Assembly (NCBI GenBank): GCA_963835855.1
Contig: CAWIHA010000011.1
Span: forward strand, 15,176 to 79,175
Length of the DNA: 64,000 nucleotides
Reading direction: 5' to 3'
DNA from: CAWIHA01 sp963835855
GTDB taxonomy: Bacteria; Acidobacteriota; Terriglobia; Bryobacterales; Bryobacteraceae
Shown: positions 26,224 through 34,332 of the stretch, piece after piece
How positions within the stretch are numbered: the first letter of the stretch is position 1
How the letters are laid out: the number at the start of each line of letters is the position of its first letter
Translations under genes and position numbers: made by a program
The notes under the pieces: generated by a model
The model's database searches: none
What the model saw: only the letters and a program-made list of their open reading frames with translations
Told to the model about the DNA's origin: nothing

Positions 26224-26607
26224 ATGAGTTTCACAGTCTTTCTCGGCAATCTTCCTGCCTGGGTGACCGCGGACGATGTCCAGTCGTGGCTCACCTCGGA
26301 AAACCTCGTCGCTGACACCATCAAAGTGATTCGCAACCCCGAGACGCAGGAGTCGAAGGGTTTCGCCTTTGTCGATGCTCCCAATCAAGAGGAGATGCAG
26401 GCGATTATCCGCCGCTTTGACCGCGCGCCCCTGGAAGGCCGGCTGCTCCGAGCCAATCCAGCGCTACCGCCCAAGCCGAAGAACCATAAGCCGGAAGAGC
26501 GCGGTTCGCAGCCGTACCTCCGGCGCAGCGGCAACAACCAAAAGAGGCTGAAGGGCAACGAACAGCCGAAAAGCGCGTTCGCGACCGAGCTGGCCAAAGT
26601 CCTCTAA
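26224..26607 (+). CDS. RNA-recognition-motif (RRM) protein
   Basis: 127 residues. One RRM domain covers 1-80: RNP2 is VFLGNL and RNP1 is SKGFAFVDA, with the two aromatic positions occupied. The tail is basic and Pro/Lys-rich (PPKPKNHKPEERGSQPYLRRSGNNQKRLKG). Single-RRM proteins bind single-stranded RNA in the cytoplasm; bacterial examples are often cold- or stress-induced. RNAs bound are unknown. It stands alone between serA and the PIN-TRAM gene. Confidence 0.88.
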   Translation: MSFTVFLGNLPAWVTADDVQSWLTSENLVADTIKVIRNPETQESKGFAFVDAPNQEEMQAIIRRFDRAPLEGRLLRANPALPPKPKNHKPEERGSQPYLRRSGNNQKRLKGNEQPKSAFATELAKVL

Positions 26608-26782
26608 CTTCCTCCGAATCATTCGGTTGTCGATGCGGCTTTGCAATGATCCCCCATTCAGCCGGCGTGCCATCCGGCTGTGCCGGGGTGTCTTCCTAAT
26701 GCTCCAGCCGCGCTACGACCGACACCAGTACTTTTCTTGACGATAAAGAGATGCTAAAGCCGTGGTGTCCTGCCTCGAACAG

Positions 26783-26791
26783 TGCTATACT
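26783..26791 (+). promoter_or_regulatory. Extended -10 element before the PIN-TRAM gene
   Basis: TGCTATACT is a match to an extended -10 (TGn + TATAMT) about 55 bases before ATG 26847, in an AT-rich part of the spacer. No good -35 was found at the right distance. Confidence 0.35.
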
Positions 26792-26846
26792 CATGACGCG
26801 TAGTGGTGTTATCATTTTTTAATTCTTGAGACGAGGTGCCTTATTT

Positions 26847-27953
26847 ATGAGTAACTTATTGATAATTCGCGGTTTCTTCGTTTTGCTCCTCGGTTTGGCT
26901 GGCTACACGCTGTCTCCATTTAGAGGCATGACATATCCGGTAGCCGCGTCCCTGGCGGGATTGGCGGTCGGGTTGGCACTCGGAATTGCCATCGTCGTTT
27001 TTGAGATCCGGGTCAGAGAGATTAGCCTAAGGCGGCTCATCGGATCAGCCATCGGCTCTACCATGGGCATTATGGGGGCGGTCCTGATTGCGATCGTCCT
27101 GCAATGGGCGCTCAGGCAGGGGCACCCAGCCCTGCCGTTCCTCCAAGTCCTGATTCTGTCCTTGATGACCTACATCGGAGTGATCGTCGGAGCCAACAAA
27201 GGCGACATGTTGAACCTCGCGGCCCTGGGCGGCATCTTCGGCGGGGAGAAGGCCGGCAAACAAGCCTTCAAGATCCTCGATACCAGCGTCATTATCGACG
27301 GCCGCATCGCCGATATCGCCGAGACCGGATTTCTGGACGGCACCATCGTGATCCCGCAGTTCGTTTTGCGGGAGCTGCAGCTCGTGGCGGACTCGGCCGA
27401 TTCGATGAAGCGCAATCGTGGCCGGCGCGGCCTCGACATCCTGCAACGCGTTCAGAAGATGGCGCACCTGAACGTGCAGATCCTAGAGGATGATTTCCCG
27501 CACATACGCGACGTGGACATGAAGCTCATCGAGCTCGCCAAGGTCTACGATTGCAAGATTGTCACCAACGATTTCAACCTCAACAAGATTGCCCAGTTGC
27601 ACGGGGTTGAGGTGCTGAACATCAACGAGCTGGCGAATGCGCTGAAGCCGATCGTGCTGCCGGGCGAGGCAATGCGGGTCTTTATTCTCAAAGAGGGTAA
27701 AGAATACAACCAGGGTGTGGCTTACCTGGACGACGGCACGATGGTGGTGGTGGATAACGCCAAGCGGCTGCTTTCGAAGACCATCGACATTACGGTTACG
27801 AGCGTGCTCCAGACGACCGCCGGCAAGATGATCTTCGGCCGGTTCGACGAACGGGTGCATACGGTTTATGACAAGACCCAGCCGACCGAGCGGCATGATC
27901 GCCCGCAGCGGGAGCAGCCGGCACCCGCAGCCTCCGGATCGCCTGGCAACTAG
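26847..27953 (+). CDS. PIN-TRAM membrane protein (YacL-like putative RNase)
   Basis: 368 residues. Four hydrophobic segments (about 1-120) are followed by a PIN domain whose acidic residues are visible: ILDTSVIIDGRIADI, VLRELQLVAD, and VTNDFNLNKIA. A TRAM-like C-terminal domain follows (GEAMRVFILKEGKEYNQGVAYLDDGTMVVVDNA). This matches the YacL family, often encoded just before ispD, as here. PIN domains cleave RNA; TRAM binds RNA. The target is unknown. The last 30 residues are a disordered, charged tail. Confidence 0.9.
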   Translation: MSNLLIIRGFFVLLLGLAGYTLSPFRGMTYPVAASLAGLAVGLALGIAIVVFEIRVREISLRRLIGSAIGSTMGIMGAVLIAIVLQWALRQGHPALPFLQVLILSLMTYIGVIVGANKGDMLNLAALGGIFGGEKAGKQAFKILDTSVIIDGRIADIAETGFLDGTIVIPQFVLRELQLVADSADSMKRNRGRRGLDILQRVQKMAHLNVQILEDDFPHIRDVDMKLIELAKVYDCKIVTNDFNLNKIAQLHGVEVLNINELANALKPIVLPGEAMRVFILKEGKEYNQGVAYLDDGTMVVVDNAKRLLSKTIDITVTSVLQTTAGKMIFGRFDERVHTVYDKTQPTERHDRPQREQPAPAASGSPGN

Positions 27954-27997
27954 CCCGGCAATGACGCATTGAACAGGGATACAATCGTATCTCGAAC

Positions 27998-28723
27998 ATG
28001 AAAGTAGCTGTGATCTTGCCCGCTGCGGGTCTCGGCATTCGCATGAGGCGGAGTTCCGCCGAGAAATCGGGCACGAGCCGCAAGCAGTTCATGCTTCTGG
28101 ACGGATCCCCGATCCTTTTGCACACCATACGGAAATTTGTGGCATGCCCGCCGGTTGGAGAGATCGTCGTTGCATTGCGGCCCGAAGATATCGAGTGGGT
28201 GCGCGAGTTGCTGAAACAAGAGGCGCTTCCCACTCCCGTCCGGCTCGTCGAGGGCGGCGATAGCCGTCAGGAATCGGTCGAGCACGCACTCGCCACCCTT
28301 ACGCCCGATACCGATCTGGTCGCAGTGCATGATGCCGTGCGGCCGTTTATCGATCGGGCCACGATCGATAAGGTCATCCAGGAAGCCGCCGAGACCGGTG
28401 CGGCTATTGTCGGTATCGTGCCGGTGGACACGATAAAGCAGGTCCGCAAGAACAAGGTCCATGCGACGTTGCCGCGCGAGCGGCTGACGCTAGTGCAGAC
28501 CCCCCAGGTTTTCCGTTATCCGCTGATCAAAGAAGCGTTTGAGAGGGCCCGCGAGGACGGGTTTTCCGGCACGGACGAGTCGAGCCTGGTCGAGCGGCTG
28601 GAGAAAGTGCAAGTGAGCGTCGTTCTCGGCAGCGACCGCAACATCAAGATCACGAAGCCTTCCGACATGGACCTCGCGCGGCTGTTCCTGGCCGAAGAGT
28701 CCGCTCAGCGAAAGGCGTCCTAA
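27998..28723 (+). CDS. ispD: 2-C-methyl-D-erythritol 4-phosphate cytidylyltransferase
   Basis: 241 residues. The N-terminal nucleotide-binding loop reads ILPAAGLGIRMRRSSAEKSGTSRKQF. The conserved Gly-rich loop carries Ile-Arg-Met where Gly-x-Arg-Met is usual. Further motifs are VHDAVRPFI, GIVPVDTIKQV, LVQTPQVFR, GFSGTDESSLVE and NIKITKPSDM. It makes CDP-ME from MEP and CTP in the non-mevalonate isoprenoid pathway. ispF follows 10 bases later. Confidence 0.95.
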   Translation: MKVAVILPAAGLGIRMRRSSAEKSGTSRKQFMLLDGSPILLHTIRKFVACPPVGEIVVALRPEDIEWVRELLKQEALPTPVRLVEGGDSRQESVEHALATLTPDTDLVAVHDAVRPFIDRATIDKVIQEAAETGAAIVGIVPVDTIKQVRKNKVHATLPRERLTLVQTPQVFRYPLIKEAFERAREDGFSGTDESSLVERLEKVQVSVVLGSDRNIKITKPSDMDLARLFLAEESAQRKAS

Positions 28724-28733
28724 GAAACGGCCC

Positions 28734-29218
28734 ATGCCCGACCACCGAACCGGTATTGGATGGGACGCTCACCGGCTCGCCCCTAACCGCCCTCTGATCC
28801 TCGGCGGAGTCAGGGTGCCCTCGGAACTAGGCTTGGAGGGCCACTCGGATGCCGACGTACTTTCGCACGCGATCACGGATGCGCTGCTCGGCGCCGCCGC
28901 GCTCGGCGATATCGGCATGCACTTCCCGGATTCCGACCCGCGCTGGACTGGCGCGGACAGTCTTGTCTTTCTACGGCACGCACGTGACTTGGCGAATGCT
29001 GAGGGCTTTCGGCTCGTCAGCGTGGACGCGACGGTGATTCTGGAGCGCCCGAAGCTGAAGGACTACCGCATGGCGATTCGCCAGAAACTGGCCGGAGCGC
29101 TGGAACTGCTGCTCGATCAGGTATCCGTGAAATTTAAGACCGCCGAGGGCCTGGGACCGGTGGAGAGGGCCGCTCAGCCGAAGCCCACGCCGTGGTCACA
29201 ATCAAGCGGGCGCGCTAA
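28734..29218 (+). pseudogene. ispF: 2-C-methyl-D-erythritol 2,4-cyclodiphosphate synthase with a one-base deletion near the 3' end
   Basis: IspF makes the cyclodiphosphate in the MEP pathway. Metal ligands are kept: GWDAHRL, LEGHSDADVLSHAI and DIGMHFPDSD. The sequence is perfect up to KTAEGLGPV near 29160. It then leaves the family pattern and runs on 156 bases past the natural end. Adding one G in GTGGAG (29160-29165) restores GEGRSAEAHAVVTIKRAR and a TAA at 29216-29218, giving 161 residues, the usual size. The gene is normally essential and single-copy, so a sequencing error is more likely than true loss. It lies in the ispD operon. Confidence 0.85.
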
Positions 29219-29277
29219 GCCGACCTATCTCCGAGGGGCTGACCGCGCGATCCCGGCGCCAGCGGCGATCCCCGCAC

Positions 29278-29754
29278 CTATGCCGGTTTCGCAATTTGGG
29301 CGTACTCCTGTTCCGATTTCGCCGGCAGCAGGACCCAAAGCGTGTAGATGCCGAGCGCCGTGCCGAACGGTATAGAGATCAGGTTGAAACTCCCCCACAC
29401 GATGGCCAACATGCGCGCCCACGGACGCCGCTCCAGCAACCCCCAGCCTGTCACGATGCCGATGACGGCCGCAGCCAGAAGCAGCACGCCCGCCACTTGT
29501 AGCAAAGCGTTGACAAACCCTGGGACACCGCGTAGCAACGGGCAGTACATGCCATGCCCGAACATGCACAGCAAGACCACCCCCGGGATCAGGCGGAGCA
29601 CGGAAATCGCCAGCCACAAGATGCCCAGCAGCCGGACATGGCCGGCGACCCGGTGCTCGGCCGGCATCGTCGGTTCGGGCCCCACGGCCTTGCCGCATGC
29701 CGGACAAAAACCCTGAGACTCCTGCAACTGCGCGCCGCAACGAATGCAAAACAT
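29278..29754 (-). CDS. Zinc-ribbon membrane protein
   Basis: 158 residues. The start at ATG 29754 follows CCAGGAGGT. An N-terminal zinc ribbon (MFCIRCGAQLQESQGFCPACGKAV) is joined by a short linker to three or four membrane helices (LLGILWLAISVLRLIPGVVLL, ALLQVAGVLLLAAAVIGIVTG, ARMLAIVWGSFNLISIPFG...). This zinc-ribbon plus DUF-type membrane layout is common in soil bacteria; function unknown. It is convergent with ispF. Confidence 0.7.
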   Translation of the reverse strand: MFCIRCGAQLQESQGFCPACGKAVGPEPTMPAEHRVAGHVRLLGILWLAISVLRLIPGVVLLCMFGHGMYCPLLRGVPGFVNALLQVAGVLLLAAAVIGIVTGWGLLERRPWARMLAIVWGSFNLISIPFGTALGIYTLWVLLPAKSEQEYAQIAKPA

Positions 29755-29918
29755 AATAAGACCTCCTGGATCGCCATAGAATACGACGGCACGGCTCCGT
29801 TTGTTCCACGGGAATCTGTGATTGCCGCCCAAGGGGATGCAGACGCCTGAAGCGCGAGCCGCGGCGCCGGCAGCCTTTCGCGCTGGCGCTGCTCGCTGAA
29901 TTCGAATGGATCCTGAGC

Positions 29919-30128
29919 TTACTTGGCCCGGCGCTGTTTCTGCTGGCCGACGCGGATCTTGAAGTGCTGCTGTTTTGCTTCCTGGTGGGCCTTATGGTCG
30001 TGCCGCGCGACGAGATCCGCCAGGTAGGCGTCTATGCTGGTCTCTTTCGGCACCACGGCCATCACCGTAAAAGTCTCATTACAGACCGGGCAGTGAGGCC
30101 GGAATCGCCTGACGTTGGGAATTGCCAT
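29919..30128 (-). CDS. Small zinc-finger-like protein
   Basis: 69 residues from ATG 30128 (MAIPNVRRFRPHCPVCNETF). One CxxC, a His-rich middle (RHDHKAHQEAKQQH) that could complete a metal site, and a basic C-terminus (RVGQQKQRRAK). No family is recognised. It is downstream of the Nramp-related gene on the same strand, 34 bases after its stop. Confidence 0.55.
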   Translation of the reverse strand: MAIPNVRRFRPHCPVCNETFTVMAVVPKETSIDAYLADLVARHDHKAHQEAKQQHFKIRVGQQKQRRAK

Positions 30129-30162
30129 ACTTTTGTATCGTAACACGCGTTCCCGGCTGGCA

Positions 30163-31434
30163 TCATTGCCCCAACTGCCGTATGGTGATGCCCACCAGCG
30201 CCAGCGTCAGGCCGATCATAATTGCCACAGATGCCCACGCCACCACGTTGTAAGACTTCGAGTTCGTCCATTTGCCCATGAGATCCGTCTTGTTGATCAG
30301 CAAGACCATGTAGATCAGCACGACCGGCAGCAGCACGCCATTGAGCACCTGCGACCAGATGATCATCTTGATCAGCGGGAACTTCGGGATGAGCACGATG
30401 CCCGCCCCGATCACGATCAGCAGCGTGTACAGCCAGTAAAAGACCGGCGCCTCGCGGAGCCGCCGGTTCACGCCCGCTTCGAAGCCCAGGCCCTCGCAGA
30501 CCGAATACGCGGTCGAGAGCGGCAGGATCGAGGCAGCGAACAGCGACGCGTTGAACAGCCCGGCGCTGAACAGCAGGAAGGCGTACTTGCCGAACGGCTT
30601 CAGCGCCTGTGCGGCCACCCCGGCGTCGTTGATGTCCCGGGGGCCGTTCGCCCAGATCGCCGCCGCGCACGCCACAATGATGAAGAACGCGATCACCGAA
30701 GTTCCGATGCAGCCCACGACCACCTCGATGCGCGAGGCCTTGTATTCGTCCGCCGTGACCCCCTTCTCGACCACTGCCGCCTGCAAATAGAACTGCATCC
30801 AGGGCGCAACCGAAGTGCCCACCATGGCGATCAGCATCACGATGTAACCGGCATCCAACATCAACACCGGCTTGACGCTGTAAACGGCCGCCTCGACCCA
30901 ATTCGGCTTCAGCAGCACCGCCGAAATGATGTAGCTGACGTACAGGAAACTCGCGAGCAGGAAGATTTTTTCAACGCTCCGGTAGGTGCCCTTCACCACC
31001 AGCAGCCAGACTGCGGCCGCGCAAACCGGAACGGAAATGGCACGGCTGATCGAAAACAGCTCGAGCGAGGTGGCGATGCCGGCGAACTCCGCCATTACGT
31101 TGGTCAGGTTCGTCAGCACCAGCACGCTCATCAACAAGAACGTAGCGCGCAGTCCGAACTCCTCGCGGATCAGGTCCGAGAGGCCCTTGCCCGTCACCGC
31201 GCCCATGCGCGAGTTCATTTCCTCGGTGATGATCAGCAGGACGGTGATCGGCAGCAGCGTCCACAGCGGCAGATAGCCGAACCTCGCGCCCGCCTGGGAG
31301 TAAGTGAGGATGCCGCCTGAGTCGTTGTCCACCATCGCGGTGACGAAGCCCGGGCCAAGTACGGAGAGGAACAGGGCAATCTGCAACCGGCCCCGCTTGA
31401 GCGTGTGTCGGATTCCTTTCAGCATCAGCCTCAC
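30163..31434 (-). CDS. Nramp-related divalent metal transporter, possibly Mg-selective (NRMT-like)
   Basis: 423 residues, about eleven membrane helices. The overall fold matches Nramp (GPGFVTAM...AGARFGY in TM1; EEMNSRMGAVTGKGLSDLIRE after TM2). The metal site differs from ordinary Mn/Fe Nramps. TM1 has DSGG (38-41) instead of DPGN, and TM6 has GTSVAPW (206-212), with Ala210 in place of the metal-binding Met of ATVMPHN. Loss of that Met is a hallmark reported for Nramp-related magnesium transporters. The gene just upstream encodes a soluble MgtE_N/CBS protein 3 bases away, supporting an Mg role. Ion selectivity remains an inference. Confidence 0.8.
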   Translation of the reverse strand: MRLMLKGIRHTLKRGRLQIALFLSVLGPGFVTAMVDNDSGGILTYSQAGARFGYLPLWTLLPITVLLIITEEMNSRMGAVTGKGLSDLIREEFGLRATFLLMSVLVLTNLTNVMAEFAGIATSLELFSISRAISVPVCAAAVWLLVVKGTYRSVEKIFLLASFLYVSYIISAVLLKPNWVEAAVYSVKPVLMLDAGYIVMLIAMVGTSVAPWMQFYLQAAVVEKGVTADEYKASRIEVVVGCIGTSVIAFFIIVACAAAIWANGPRDINDAGVAAQALKPFGKYAFLLFSAGLFNASLFAASILPLSTAYSVCEGLGFEAGVNRRLREAPVFYWLYTLLIVIGAGIVLIPKFPLIKMIIWSQVLNGVLLPVVLIYMVLLINKTDLMGKWTNSKSYNVVAWASVAIMIGLTLALVGITIRQLGQ

Positions 31435-31437
31435 CGC

Positions 31438-32676
31438 TCACTTCTGCCTCAACACGGAAATAATGTCGTCGGCTGTGATGACGCCCACCAACTTGCCGTC
31501 CTCATCGACCACGGGCAGGGTCAGAATGTTGTACTTGTCGAACAGTTCTGTCATGCGATCCTGCTTCTCATCGACCGTAGCCCTGATGAGCGTGGCCGTG
31601 GCCAGCTCTTTCAACAGCTGCGTGCCCGTGGCGATGAAGACCTTCCCGATCGGCACCGCCGCAACCAGCTTGCCTGCGGCATCGATCAGAAACAGCGTGT
31701 TCAGTCCTTCCAGCAGGTCCTGGTTCGCCTTGAACGCGGTCATGGCATCGGCGGCAGTCGCGTTCTCGGGGAGCGCGACGTACTCGGTGTTCATCATGCC
31801 GCCGGCGGTGTCCTCTTCGTATTCGAGCAGCTCCCGGACTTCCGCCTTAGGCTCAACTTCCATCTTCTGAAGGATCTCCTCCGAAGCTTCCTCGTCCATC
31901 TCGGCGAGCGCGTCGGCGGCCTCGTCGGGAGCCATCTCCTCGATGATATCGGCTGCCTTTTCGGCCTCGAGCGATTCGAGAATCGCAGCCTGCATTTTCG
32001 GATCCACCTCGGAGAGTGCGTCGGCCGCCGCTTCGCTGTCGATGGTTTCGAAGATCGCCTCGCGCTCTTCGGGACTCAGATCTTCGACGATATCGGCCAG
32101 GTCGGCGGGGTGCAGATCTTCGAGCCTCTGGTGCGAGATGTTGAGGCGTAGCCGGCGCTGCGGATCCGCTTCGACGATGTTGCAGAATTCCCAGCGGATC
32201 GATTTCGGCGCGATGGGCTCTTGCAGCCGGCGGATCCAACGCCGCGGGAGCCAGCCCTGGAACACCCGGCGCAGCATGCTGCGCACGCCGACGTCCACCT
32301 CGAGCACGCGCAGAAGGTCGGAATCGTTGTGTTTGTGGATCTCGAAGGTGACGTCGTTCACCCGCACGACTTTCCGCCCGTTCACGTCGATAATTTGCTG
32401 GTCGAGCAGGTCCCGCGCGATGCGCAGCATGTATTCGTCATCATGGTAAGGGGTGAGAATCTCATCGCGGAGGTGCACGCCATCGAGCGAGATGGAGCGG
32501 ATCTGGTCCCAGCGGACGGTGAGCCAGGTCCAGCCCCCGCCCACCAGGTATCGGTCCACGCGGACCGGGTCGACGAGCGGAACTAGCGCGGCGTCGTCGA
32601 TGCGGCCAATGCGGCGGCCCTTGAGATCGTAAACCTTCAGACCAAGGATTTCCGTGAAGTAAAGAATGTCGGCCAT
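31438..32676 (-). CDS. Soluble PRC-barrel/MgtE_N/CBS protein lacking the MgtE channel
   Basis: 412 residues. Two PRC-barrel-like segments come first (1-150; DLKGRRIGRIDDAALV, DVNGRKVVRVNDV). An acidic MgtE N-domain (about 180-285; HPADLADIVEDLSPEEREAIFETID) and a CBS pair (about 290-412; TEYVALPENATAADAMTAF, FDKYNILTLPVVDEDGKLVGVI) follow. It ends there: the membrane channel of MgtE is absent. In MgtE, the N and CBS domains bind Mg2+ and gate the pore. Here the 3-base spacing to the Nramp-related gene suggests that it senses Mg2+ (or another cation) and gates or stabilises that transporter. Confidence 0.85.
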   Translation of the reverse strand: MADILYFTEILGLKVYDLKGRRIGRIDDAALVPLVDPVRVDRYLVGGGWTWLTVRWDQIRSISLDGVHLRDEILTPYHDDEYMLRIARDLLDQQIIDVNGRKVVRVNDVTFEIHKHNDSDLLRVLEVDVGVRSMLRRVFQGWLPRRWIRRLQEPIAPKSIRWEFCNIVEADPQRRLRLNISHQRLEDLHPADLADIVEDLSPEEREAIFETIDSEAAADALSEVDPKMQAAILESLEAEKAADIIEEMAPDEAADALAEMDEEASEEILQKMEVEPKAEVRELLEYEEDTAGGMMNTEYVALPENATAADAMTAFKANQDLLEGLNTLFLIDAAGKLVAAVPIGKVFIATGTQLLKELATATLIRATVDEKQDRMTELFDKYNILTLPVVDEDGKLVGVITADDIISVLRQK

Positions 32677-32785
32677 CGAAAGATGTCCTGCGATCGTGGC
32701 TTGCCTGGCAGCACCTTATACGATAACCGCATGGCCGGCGAGCTACGATCCACGATCAACCCCACAACCCGCATGTCGCTGCTCA

Positions 32786-34270
32786 CTACCCAAGCTTCTG
32801 TTTGAGAAGCTCGTTCACGGCCCCCGGGTTCGCCTGGCCGCGGCTGGCCGCCATGACCTTACCGACGAAGAACCCGAACACCGCGGTTTTGCCGGCCTTG
32901 TACTGTTCGACCTGTTTCGGGTTCGCCGCGAGCACTTCGTCGACGATCTTCGCGAGCGCACCGGGATCGCTGATCTGCTTGAGGCCTTCGCGTTCCATGA
33001 TCGCCCGCGCCGGCTCGCCGCTAGCCAACATCTTGGCAAAAACCTCCTTTGCCAGTTTGCCCGAGAGCTCGCCTCTCGCGATCAGCGCCAGAAGCTCACC
33101 CAACTGGCTGGCCGTGACCGGCGATTCGGTGATGTCTTTGTCTTCGGCTTTGAGCGCCGCGGCCAGATCGCCCATCACCCAATTCGCGGCCGCACGCGAA
33201 TCGCCCGAGGTCACGGCCGCTTGCTCAAAATACTCCGCCATGCCGCGCGTTGCCGTGAGCACTTCGGCATCGTACTCGCGCAGGCCGTACCTCTCAACGA
33301 ACCGCTTGCGTTTGGCGGGCGGCAGCTCGGGCAGCTCGGATCGTACGCGAGCCCGCCAAGCATCGCTGAGATCGAGCGGCAGCAGGTCCGGCTCCGGGAA
33401 ATAGCGGTAGTCGTGCGCGTGCTCTTTCGAGCGCATGTCGGCCGTCGCGCCGGTCTCGGGGTCGTAGAGCCGTGTCTCCTGCTGGACCGTTCCGCCGCTC
33501 TCGATCACCGCCACCTGCCGCGAGATCTCATAGTCGAGCGCCATCCTCAGAAACCGGAACGAGTTCAGGTTCTTGACCTCGGCTTTGGTTCCGAACTTCT
33601 CTTGGCCGCGCGGCCTCACGGAGACGTTCGCGTCGCAGCGCAGGTGGCCCTTCTCCATGTCGCAGGTCGAGACTTCGACATACTGCAGAAGGAGCTTCAG
33701 CTCGGTGAGATACGCGTAGGCTTCAGCCGAGCTGCGCATATCCGGATCGCTGACGATCTCGATCAGCGGCGTGCCGGTACGGTTCAGATCGATGTAGCTG
33801 TAGCGATCCGAATCGCGAAAGCCCTCATGCAGGCTCTTGCCCGCGTCGTCTTCCAGGTGCACACGCGTCACGCCAAGCCGCTTCGTCACGCCGTCCAGCA
33901 GGATGTCGATGTAGCCGTGCTCACCCACCGGCTGGTCGTACTGGCTGATCTGGTAGCCCTTGGGGAGGTCCGGATAGAAGTAGTTCTTCCGGGCGAAGCG
34001 CGACCGCGGATTCACCGTGCAATTGAGCGCCATGGCCGCTTTCATCGCCATCTCGACCGCGGTGCGGTTCAACACCGGCAGAGCGCCCGGCAGGCCCAGG
34101 CAGACCGGGCATACGTTTGTATTCGGCGGCGCGCCGAAACCGGCCGGACACGCGCAGTAGATTTTTGAGCGGGTCGCCAACTGCACGTGGACTTCCAGGC
34201 CGATCACGGGTTCGTACTTGGCCAGGATCTCCGGCGTGACGAGCGCGGCGGCGGAAGACATGAATATCAT
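32786..34270 (-). CDS. gatB: Aspartyl/glutamyl-tRNA amidotransferase subunit B
   Basis: 494 residues, full length. Motifs: EPVIGLEVHVQLAT, CPVCLGLPGALPVLN (zinc ligands), FARKNYFYPDLPKGYQISQ, VRVHLEDDAGK-like sequence, DLNRTGTPLIEIVSDPD and the C-terminal YqeY-like tail. GatCAB converts misacylated Glu-tRNAGln and Asp-tRNAAsn to the amides. gatA and gatC are not in the window. An in-frame ATG at 34261 is as good a start. Independent transcription unit from the Nramp/MgtE_N pair. Confidence 0.97.
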   Translation of the reverse strand: MIFMSSAAALVTPEILAKYEPVIGLEVHVQLATRSKIYCACPAGFGAPPNTNVCPVCLGLPGALPVLNRTAVEMAMKAAMALNCTVNPRSRFARKNYFYPDLPKGYQISQYDQPVGEHGYIDILLDGVTKRLGVTRVHLEDDAGKSLHEGFRDSDRYSYIDLNRTGTPLIEIVSDPDMRSSAEAYAYLTELKLLLQYVEVSTCDMEKGHLRCDANVSVRPRGQEKFGTKAEVKNLNSFRFLRMALDYEISRQVAVIESGGTVQQETRLYDPETGATADMRSKEHAHDYRYFPEPDLLPLDLSDAWRARVRSELPELPPAKRKRFVERYGLREYDAEVLTATRGMAEYFEQAAVTSGDSRAAANWVMGDLAAALKAEDKDITESPVTASQLGELLALIARGELSGKLAKEVFAKMLASGEPARAIMEREGLKQISDPGALAKIVDEVLAANPKQVEQYKAGKTAVFGFFVGKVMAASRGQANPGAVNELLKQKLG

Positions 34271-34332
34271 TATGCCGCACGGCGCCGCGGCTCTCGCACC
34301 GCCCCTCCGCTACAATAAACCCAGACGCCACC

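Noticed and set aside
30115..31320. 401-aa plus-strand frame opposite the Nramp-related gene
   Set aside because: Gln/His/Arg-rich antisense of membrane helices; no hydrophobic or domain pattern.
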